The position numbers and the translations under genes were made by a program. From Chlamydiota bacterium (GTDB lineage: Bacteria > Chlamydiota > Chlamydiia > Chlamydiales > SLFE01), in NCBI GenBank assembly GCA_011065065.1, contig JAAKFL010000032.1:1-13195 (forward strand): a DNA stretch of 13,195 bases, read 5' to 3'. This document shows positions 1 through 5,132 of this stretch, one piece after another; the first letter of the stretch is position 1; each line of letters starts with the position of its first letter. The notes below the pieces were generated by a model. It ran no database searches and was not told the origin of the DNA. It saw nothing but the letters and a program-made list of their open reading frames with translations.

Positions 1-224
1 GCAAAGGGGCAAAGACACAAAGTCGCAAAGCTTGTCTCTTATTGTTTTGATCACGAAGTGATCTCGAACTTTTAGACGCAGATGGCGCTGATTGTCGCAG
101 ATTTTTTTATGAATAAAAAAAATCTGCGACAATCAGCGCCATCTGCGTCTAAAGGCCAATGGACCGTTGGTCCAAATCAGGGGTAATGAATTCTTTGCGA
201 CTTTGCGTCTTTGTCTCTTTGCGT
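1..224. repeat. Nested palindromic intergenic element (outer imperfect inverted repeat)
   Basis: Non-coding DNA downstream of the phosphohexomutase gene. Positions 1-30 and 193-222 are inverted copies matching at 27 of 30 positions. Each arm is a degenerate 8-bp tandem repeat with core GCAAAG (CTTTGC on the right). Between the arms are a GATCAC-GAA-GTGATC palindrome (49-63), the 38-bp perfect palindrome (71-153) and a TGGACC-GTT-GGTCCA hairpin (160-174). The left arm begins at the window edge, so the element may extend further left. No open reading frame is supported here. It resembles a mobile or REP/MITE-like intergenic repeat, but that is inference. Confidence 0.75.
71..153. repeat. Perfect 38-bp inverted repeat with 7-nt loop
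   Basis: Arms 71-108 and 116-153 are exact reverse complements, separated by the 7-nt loop ATGAATA. Each arm is itself a roughly 10-bp periodic repeat with core CGCAGATT. The poly-T/poly-A tract is next to the loop rather than at the base of the stem, so this is not a standard rho-independent terminator. It could still stop or protect the 3' end of the minus-strand operon that ends at 231. Confidence 0.9.
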
Positions 225-230
225 TAAAAT

Positions 231-1994
231 TTATCCTTTCATAAGACTCTTAACCATTCGCACATATTCTTCCGCAATGACATCACAGTGCTCTATCCCA
301 AGATCAACTGGCGATGTTCTCTGACTCTTCACTTCTGAATACACTTTGACTTTTGGCTCGGTCCCCGATGGACGAATGGCAATTTTCGACTCATCCTCTA
401 ACCAGTAAACCAAGACGTCAGATTTTGGTAACTCCAAAGACTCCCTTTTCCCGGTTTGGAGAATGGTTTTTGTGGAAGATAAATAATCGTCAATGGCTAA
501 GATTTTGCTCCCAAGAATCTGTTCAGGAGGTATTTCTCGCAATCTCACCATGGCGTTCTTCATCTGCTCTCGCCCTTCTTTCGTCTCCCCAAAATTCAAA
601 GAGCCTAACTTCGAGCGATACACTCCAAACTTTTCATAAATATCGTGAAGCTGATCCACAAGCGTTTTATTTTGTTTTTTGGCTTGCAGTGCCGCTTCCG
701 CAAGCAGACAGCAGGAAATTACGGCATCTTTGTCACGAGCATAATCACTTAGAAGGTATCCGTAGGATTCTTCTCCGCCAAAAATATACTGGAAACCGTT
801 GGGATCATTTTCCCAGCTATTGATCAGCTGCCCAATGTATTTGAAACCGGTAAGTACGTTGAAGCAGGGGATGCTATAAAAATCTGCAATCGCTTGAAAG
901 AGCTCGGTCGTCACAATCGTTTTGACTAATGCGGGTCTCTCTGGGAGCAGCTTTTGGTTTGAAAGATTTTGGAGAATGTGATGTAAGCAAATGCAGGCGA
1001 TTTCATTTCCATCGAGTATATTGATTTGGTTGTTGTGGTTCACCACACACCCGACACGGTCGGTATCGGCATCGGTGGCTAGCAAAATGTCTCCCTCGTT
1101 TTCAACCAAGCAATCAATCCCAATTTTTAGAGCTTCTCGAATTTCTGGATTTGGCGCAGGTACTGTGGGAAAGTTTCCGTCAGGTTCCTTTTGACTTTCG
1201 ACAATATGGATGTTGATAAATCCCCACATGGCGAGTGCTTGAGGTGTGACAGTAATCCCTGTACCATGAAGGCTGGTGTATATCACTTTGAGCGTATCAC
1301 CATATTCTTGGTTGTCTCTTTGGCAGTGTTGGAGTTCACTAATGGTTTGTAAATAGGCTTCATCTAAGTCCGGACCATACCAAACGATGTTGGGATTATC
1401 GATATGAGAAACTTTGATTTCATCGAGATTTTCGATTTTGTGTACTTCTTCGACAATGCCTTTGTCGTTCGGGGGTAGCACTTGTGCGCCATGTCCCCAA
1501 TAAACTTTGAATCCGTTATAAACCGCAGGGTTATGTGATGCCGTGATCATAATTCCAGCCTGACAGTGCTTGAATCGGGTACCAAAAGAAACCATGGGCA
1601 CCGGCCGCAAATCTTGGTTAATGTAGGCACGAATTCCATTTCCTGCTAAGACGCGAGCCGCCTCTTCGGCAAAAAGTCTTGAATTGAGGCGAGAGTCATA
1701 GCCAATCAGAACAGAAATAGGCGATTCACTAAATTGCTGTTTCAAAAGGTAGTTGGCTAGTCCTTGGGCTGCACCACGAACAGTATAGATATTCATTCTG
1801 TTTGTTCCAGGCCCCATAAGACCGCGCATCCCACCTGTTCCGAACCTCAGATTCGTATAAAAGGCATTGACAAGTTCTTGCGGTTCATGATCCATGAGAT
1901 CTTGAACGTGAGCTTTTGTTTGCTCATCAAAATTACCTTGAAGCCATTTTTCCACATTCTTTTTTGTGGTGGCATCTAACGAAATTGCCATCAT
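231..1994 (-). CDS. Phosphohexomutase (phosphoglucomutase/phosphomannomutase family)
   Basis: A 587-residue cytoplasmic alpha-D-phosphohexomutase that should interconvert hexose 1- and 6-phosphates, feeding glycogen and cell-envelope sugar metabolism. All four family motifs are visible: the phosphoserine loop TASHNP (151-156, Ser153), the Mg-binding loop DADTDR (308-313), the sugar-specificity loop GGEESYG (406-412) and the phosphate-binding loop RPSGTEP (541-547). The length fits the long bacterial PGM2-like subgroup rather than the roughly 450-residue GlmM type. The start ATG overlaps the stop of the upstream mrp gene (ATGA), with AAGGA seven bases before it, so translation is probably coupled. 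A second ATG follows at once; the first is kept because of the overlap. It is the last gene of the operon. The exact sugar preference (glucose or mannose) cannot be read from sequence alone. Confidence 0.93.
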   Translation of the reverse strand: MMAISLDATTKKNVEKWLQGNFDEQTKAHVQDLMDHEPQELVNAFYTNLRFGTGGMRGLMGPGTNRMNIYTVRGAAQGLANYLLKQQFSESPISVLIGYDSRLNSRLFAEEAARVLAGNGIRAYINQDLRPVPMVSFGTRFKHCQAGIMITASHNPAVYNGFKVYWGHGAQVLPPNDKGIVEEVHKIENLDEIKVSHIDNPNIVWYGPDLDEAYLQTISELQHCQRDNQEYGDTLKVIYTSLHGTGITVTPQALAMWGFINIHIVESQKEPDGNFPTVPAPNPEIREALKIGIDCLVENEGDILLATDADTDRVGCVVNHNNQINILDGNEIACICLHHILQNLSNQKLLPERPALVKTIVTTELFQAIADFYSIPCFNVLTGFKYIGQLINSWENDPNGFQYIFGGEESYGYLLSDYARDKDAVISCCLLAEAALQAKKQNKTLVDQLHDIYEKFGVYRSKLGSLNFGETKEGREQMKNAMVRLREIPPEQILGSKILAIDDYLSSTKTILQTGKRESLELPKSDVLVYWLEDESKIAIRPSGTEPKVKVYSEVKSQRTSPVDLGIEHCDVIAEEYVRMVKSLMKG

Positions 1995-2776
1995 ATCGGA
2001 TTCCTTTGATTCAACGTCATCATAGTGGTGCCAAGGTTACGGAACGCACGACCCGCAGCGTCATCTCCGTTGTGAAAAGCTGATGGGTAACCATCGTCTC
2101 CACCCCGCCGAATTGCGGGAATAAGCGGAATGCTCTCTAACAACGGGACACTGTACCTGTGGGCTAACTCTTGTGCCTTTCCTTCGCCAAATATAGAGTA
2201 TGTATCGCTTGTACCAGGGACAGTAAAACCCGCCATGTTTTCGACGATCCCCATGAGGGGAATCTTGAGCTGATCAAAAGCGTGAATCGCTTTGATTGCA
2301 TCGAGTATCGCCACTTCTTGCGGCGTCGTGACGATGATGGCTCCGTCGATTTTTAAAATTTGGCTTAGAGATAAGGGGACATCTCCAGTACCGGGCGGCA
2401 GGTCTATGAGTAATAGGTCTAACTCCCCCCATTCTACAGCGGAAACCATTTTTTGCAACATGCCATGTAGCATGGGACCACGCCACAAAATTGAACGAGA
2501 TTCCTCTAAAAAGAAGCCAATTGAGATGATTTTGATCCCAAATTTCTCAAAAGGAAGAAATTTTTCTTTTCCCTCTCCATCAAAAATAATTTGGGGACTT
2601 AACTCTCTTAACCCAGTCATGATAGGGATTGATGGGCCGTAAAGATCTGCATCTAAAACCCCTACGGAATACCCCAATCTCCCAAGCGCTACAGCTAAAT
2701 TCACGGTGACTGTCGACTTCCCGACGCCCCCTTTCCCAGAACCAATTACAAGAGTTTGATTTGCAAGAACTTTCAT
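1991..2776 (-). CDS. mrp: Mrp/ApbC (NBP35)-family P-loop ATPase, short form lacking the CxxC motif
   Basis: A 261-residue ATPase of the MinD/Mrp/NBP35 class, whose members carry and transfer Fe-S clusters. The deviant Walker A GKGGVGKST is at 14-22, switch-I-like DADLYGPS at 42-49 and Walker B LLLIDLPPGTGD at 121-132. The family signature ENM is at 179-181. It lacks the N-terminal DUF59/MIP18 domain of longer Mrp proteins. It also lacks the CxxC pair that normally follows ENM and binds the cluster: VPGT (186-189) stands where E. coli Mrp has two cysteines. A TAG codon directly precedes the ATG, which fixes the start. Its stop overlaps the next gene. It now lies just downstream of the IscB element, whose end is 10 bp from the ATG. 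The fold assignment is firm; Fe-S carrier function is uncertain. Confidence 0.88.
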   Translation of the reverse strand: MKVLANQTLVIGSGKGGVGKSTVTVNLAVALGRLGYSVGVLDADLYGPSIPIMTGLRELSPQIIFDGEGKEKFLPFEKFGIKIISIGFFLEESRSILWRGPMLHGMLQKMVSAVEWGELDLLLIDLPPGTGDVPLSLSQILKIDGAIIVTTPQEVAILDAIKAIHAFDQLKIPLMGIVENMAGFTVPGTSDTYSIFGEGKAQELAHRYSVPLLESIPLIPAIRRGGDDGYPSAFHNGDDAAGRAFRNLGTTMMTLNQRNPI

Positions 2777-2786
2777 CTATTTTCTC

Positions 2787-2826
2787 GGCGTGGAAACCTC
2801 GGGCTTTAGACCGAGGAGGAAACGCC
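2787..2826 (-). repeat. IscB element terminal hairpin (3' side of iscB)
   Basis: CCTCGG (2797-2802) pairs with CCGAGG (2811-2816) around an 8-nt loop. Flanking GGCGT (2787-2791) pairs with ACGCC (2822-2826). Subterminal imperfect hairpins of this sort are the ends recognised by Y1 transposases in IS200/IS605 elements. The iscB stop codon (2806-2808) lies inside the loop. The next bases outward on the iscB strand read GAGAAA, which fits the NWRRNA target-adjacent motif I recall for one characterised IscB; the motif of this protein is unknown. Confidence 0.7.
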
Positions 2827-4128
2827 GCCTCCTTTAATTATAAATTGTACATATTCGTAACCGTCTGCTTGGAATAGTCGCTTACAGTATCTTGCATGTA
2901 CACCTTGGACCGTTTGCGAAGATGTCTTGATGTTAAAATTTCCAGACGATCGAACAGACACCTTTCCAATATGTGTTCCGGCTTTCTTTCCTTTAGGAAC
3001 AAATGCATGCACTCTGTCTCCTGTCTGAAATCCATTAACGCGCTTTTTGCTTTTTGCTAATGTTCTTGGAAAGCCGTAGCGGTCAACTCTACACATTTGC
3101 CGTGAACCTCTTCCTGTAGCTGAGATTTCTAAAATCGAGAATATTTCGGAAAGTGTAACGCTTTCTCCGCTTTCTCCAACACAAGCTGCATCTATCCAGT
3201 GATCTTTTTGGTATCCTTGGAGAAAGCGATTATATTTAGTCATTCCTCCGCTCCAGAATGTTATCGGCAATTCTAGAGTCCTTAAAGCATTCCCTATGGC
3301 AATACGTGTTGCATTAACCGCTGCCGTGTCGCAAAGAGATAATCGGTTCTTTTTCTGAAATTTAGATAAAACTCCTGGTTTACTCTTCAGAAACTCTTGG
3401 ACAGATTGATTGGATTTTTTCTCATTGCAAGGCCGGCAACAGATTGTTAAGTTGGATACAGCGCTCACTCCTCCACGGCTTTTTGGAACAATGTGATCTA
3501 TTTCTAGGCGGACATCTTTAGCATCGCAATAAGCACAGGTTCTCCCCCACTTTTCTAAAAGATATTCTCGAATTTCGTATCCAAGTAATACTCCCTGTTG
3601 ATACTGAATGCCAGATATTTCAGGATTTTGCATTTTTTGTGTATCAAAACGGACAGTTTCTACAGCGATAGATGAAATCGGAACAAAACGTTGAAGTTTT
3701 TTTGCCCACTGATGAACGTTACCTACTCGAGACTGCAAGGAAGGGGGGAGCCAACCTTTCGGCCTTGTTCGGTTATCAAACCGAGGCTTTCGATAACGAG
3801 TGTTACGAAATCGTCTTCCTCTTCTCAATGCCCTTCTAGAATCAAGAGCATTTCTCACTGCAAGTCCTCTATGATGTAGGTTTGATGCCCAAATCACCTT
3901 TCGTCCCTGTTTAAATTTAGCAACTAATGCGATTCCTGAAATTCTGCTACCAGGATCCACTTTTAGTTCCGTTTCTTGCATGGCACCCTCCTCACGAGCA
4001 AAAAGTATAATCGTGAATGGGTATCGTCTAATGACAGCCGCTTTTCCCTTGCTTAAAAGCTCTCTTGCTCTTGATGGTTTGCAAGGCATTAGCGGTTTTT
4101 TGTTTTTGTCTATAACTAACACTCGCAT
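2806..4128 (-). CDS. iscB: IscB RNA-guided endonuclease (RuvC + HNH)
   Basis: A 440-residue protein with complete IscB architecture. The N-terminal PLMP domain has its motif at 12-15 (KKPLMP). RuvC-I follows with KVDPGS (Asp58). An arginine-rich bridge helix spans about 90-120. RuvC-II is IAVETVRFD (Glu157). The HNH domain (about 195-240) has CAYC zinc ligands at 198-201, the DH pair at 211-212 and CRPC at 231-234. RuvC-III is HWIDAACVG (His310, Asp313). The C-terminal part, beginning around GFPR (352-355), would read the target-adjacent motif. All catalytic residues I can identify are present, so it should cut both DNA strands under omega-RNA guidance. AAGGA lies about nine bases before the ATG. 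The 3' end runs into the terminal hairpin. Expression probably comes from read-through of the ykgJ operon. The family is recognised with high confidence; activity is untested. Confidence 0.95.
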   Translation of the reverse strand: MRVLVIDKNKKPLMPCKPSRARELLSKGKAAVIRRYPFTIILFAREEGAMQETELKVDPGSRISGIALVAKFKQGRKVIWASNLHHRGLAVRNALDSRRALRRGRRFRNTRYRKPRFDNRTRPKGWLPPSLQSRVGNVHQWAKKLQRFVPISSIAVETVRFDTQKMQNPEISGIQYQQGVLLGYEIREYLLEKWGRTCAYCDAKDVRLEIDHIVPKSRGGVSAVSNLTICCRPCNEKKSNQSVQEFLKSKPGVLSKFQKKNRLSLCDTAAVNATRIAIGNALRTLELPITFWSGGMTKYNRFLQGYQKDHWIDAACVGESGESVTLSEIFSILEISATGRGSRQMCRVDRYGFPRTLAKSKKRVNGFQTGDRVHAFVPKGKKAGTHIGKVSVRSSGNFNIKTSSQTVQGVHARYCKRLFQADGYEYVQFIIKGGGVSSSV

Positions 4129-4392
4129 GTTCTTTTTTCCTTTTTGCGGTTACCCGCCAATCTCCGGTTTCCCGGGTAATGGTCTCCTCGCCAATGTTAT
4201 AGAGCGGTTTATATATGAGCAGCACTGGCTTAACCTCTTACACCTGTTTAACCACTCACCGCAGAGCGTGGGACTGGAGAAGCATCCCACGGTGCCTATG
4301 TATTCGCTCCTAACGTAGTTTCCTCGTGGAAACTAAGGCTGGTCAACATAAGGCTCATACAAGCCTTCCCCTTTAGGGGAGGGTAGTTGACC
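4129..4392 (-). ncRNA. Omega RNA (HEARO) preceding iscB
   Basis: The 264 bases upstream of iscB are a chain of helices on the minus strand. GGTCAAC (4392-4386) pairs with GTTGACC (4347-4341) and encloses two hairpins, CCCC-TAAA-GGGG (4379-4368) and AAGGCT/AGCCTT (4367-4350). Further along are GTGGGA/TCCCAC (4290-4268, extended by CACCG/CGGTG) and TTACCC/GGGTAA (4179-4150). This position and layout match HEARO/omega RNAs, which sit 5' of iscB and carry the guide at their 5' end. The guide would be the roughly 16 nt just outside, 4408-4393, reading CTCGATTACGAACATT. The RNA start overlaps the last codons of the current ykgJ frame. Confidence 0.87.
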
Positions 4393-4831
4393 AATGTTCG
4401 TAATCGAGTTGTTCGTTCAGTTTCTCGTCAATTTCTTCGTAGGGGACCGGATCCCCTTTCTGAATCCCTTCGCATTCAAGAGCGGCCTTGTCCCAAGCCT
4501 CTTTAGAGGATAAGTTTTGTATCCACCATGGGTAAGTGCGGCATTGTGTAGGACGTATGGAGTATATTTGGCACTTCTTGTCTTTTAGGAAAATGCAATC
4601 AAATGTTTTGGGATGCTCGAGCAATGACCACCGATCTCCCACTTTCCTAAGATACTTTTGGACAAATTCATCGAGGGAAAGTTTCAGGTATTGAGCTATG
4701 GCCACAATTTCCTCTTCATTGACCCATGTGTATCCTGGAGCTCCCGTGCAGCATTTTCCACATTCAGTGCATTGAAATTTCAAGCCATCCTTGTACCAAG
4801 GATCAAATATTTTTTTGGGGTTATGAGCCAT
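4373..4831 (-). CDS. YkgJ-family cysteine-cluster protein (3' end altered by IscB insertion)
   Basis: A 152-residue protein of the YkgJ family (putative Zn/Fe-binding cysteine cluster). CxxCxxCC occurs at Cys21, 24, 27 and 28, followed by further cysteines at 79, 87, 97 and 120 and the usual CxIYxxRPxxCRxYPWW stretch at 87-103. The biochemical role of the family is not settled; metal binding is inferred from the cysteines. It starts inside the end of the upstream 41-residue gene (11-nt overlap). The reading frame runs across the element boundary at 4392/4393, so the last six residues (WSTTLP) and the stop come from the omega RNA. Before insertion the protein would have ended at His146 with a TGA created at the junction. 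The change is small and outside the cysteine cluster, so the protein probably still works. Confidence 0.88.
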   Translation of the reverse strand: MAHNPKKIFDPWYKDGLKFQCTECGKCCTGAPGYTWVNEEEIVAIAQYLKLSLDEFVQKYLRKVGDRWSLLEHPKTFDCIFLKDKKCQIYSIRPTQCRTYPWWIQNLSSKEAWDKAALECEGIQKGDPVPYEEIDEKLNEQLDYEHWSTTLP

Positions 4832-4946
4832 TGTCCTTTAACATTTGACGGATTCCCGCAACGATAAAAAGAACGAGAAAAACTCCGCAAACAATCCCCA
4901 CAACCGTAACTTCTGTAATCAAATTTCCAAGTATGGCAAATTGCAT
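4821..4946 (-). CDS. Small single-pass membrane peptide (41 aa), first gene of the operon
   Basis: An ATG at 4946-4944 has a strong GGAGG five bases upstream and opens a 41-residue frame starting MQFAILGNLI. Residues about 11-32 form one hydrophobic membrane-spanning stretch, followed by a basic/polar tail (RQMLKDNGS). It ends 11 nt inside ykgJ, suggesting translational coupling. An in-frame ATG four codons earlier overlaps the ribosome-binding site and is less likely. I do not recognise a family. The good ribosome-binding site, promoter and overlap support a real gene. Confidence 0.65.
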   Translation of the reverse strand: MQFAILGNLITEVTVVGIVCGVFLVLFIVAGIRQMLKDNGS

Positions 4947-4972
4947 ACTGACCTCCATTGTTTGGTGTTAAT

Positions 4973-4978
4973 ATTATA
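4973..4978 (-). promoter_or_regulatory. -10 box (TATAAT) for the minus-strand operon
   Basis: A perfect TATAAT on the minus strand lies 27 bp upstream of the small-peptide ATG and 15 bp from its GGAGG. No good -35 hexamer is seen at 16-18 bp spacing. It faces away from the transporter gene. Confidence 0.5.
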
Positions 4979-5021
4979 CGATTTAAAGATAAGTTTCATC
5001 ATGAAAAGGATGAAAAAGTTT

Positions 5022-5057
5022 TTTATCGTTTTTGTCCTTTATGTCGTTTATGTCCTT
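5022..5057. repeat. Four-copy 9-bp tandem repeat between divergent genes
   Basis: Four 9-bp units (5022-5030, 5031-5039, 5040-5048, 5049-5057) share the pattern T(T/A)TGTC(G/C)TT with a TC step exactly every nine bases. The first unit is the most diverged. The array lies in the 186-bp divergent intergenic region, just upstream of the transporter promoter, where an operator could sit. Confidence 0.5.
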
Positions 5058-5068
5058 ATAATTTTATA

Positions 5069-5098
5069 TTGCATCATTTTAAATATCTTTGTTATAAT
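5069..5098 (+). promoter_or_regulatory. Putative promoter of the sodium-dependent transporter gene
   Basis: TTGCAT (5069-5074) and a perfect TATAAT (5093-5098) are spaced 18 bp apart, 35 bp before the ATG. AAAGGA at 5121-5126 is the ribosome-binding site. The -35 box is weak. Confidence 0.5.
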
Positions 5099-5132
5099 TG
5101 TCCATAAATCCCCATAAAACAAAGGATCTATT

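Larger units (their letters stand above)
2787..4392 (-). mobile_element. IscB/omega-RNA (HEARO) element, IS200/IS605-type, no transposase
   Basis: A 1606-bp unit made of a structured RNA region (4129-4392), iscB (2806-4128) and a terminal hairpin (2787-2826). The edges are inferred from three things: the 7-bp stem GGTCAAC/GTTGACC that opens the RNA, the subterminal palindrome after iscB, and the fact that joining the flanks restores a tight ykgJ-mrp operon with a natural TGA stop. There is no tnpA, so movement would need a Y1 transposase acting in trans. Absence of a target-site duplication is expected for this family. Boundaries could be off by a base or two. Confidence 0.85.

Noticed and set aside
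353..823. Plus-strand frame inside the mutase gene, and similar long frames opposite mrp, iscB, the kinases and dnaJ
   Set aside because: They are antisense or frame-shifted shadows with no motif, no ribosome-binding site and no room beside well-supported genes.
2806..4128. Cas9 or a generic HNH homing endonuclease
   Set aside because: The length, PLMP N-terminus, compact RuvC-HNH-RuvC order and upstream HEARO-type RNA fit IscB; there is no REC lobe and no intron.
5001..5117. Plus-strand hydrophobic frame (MKRMKKFF...) before the transporter gene
   Set aside because: It lacks a properly spaced ribosome-binding site, overlaps the transporter promoter, and its hydrophobicity follows from the T-rich 9-bp repeats.
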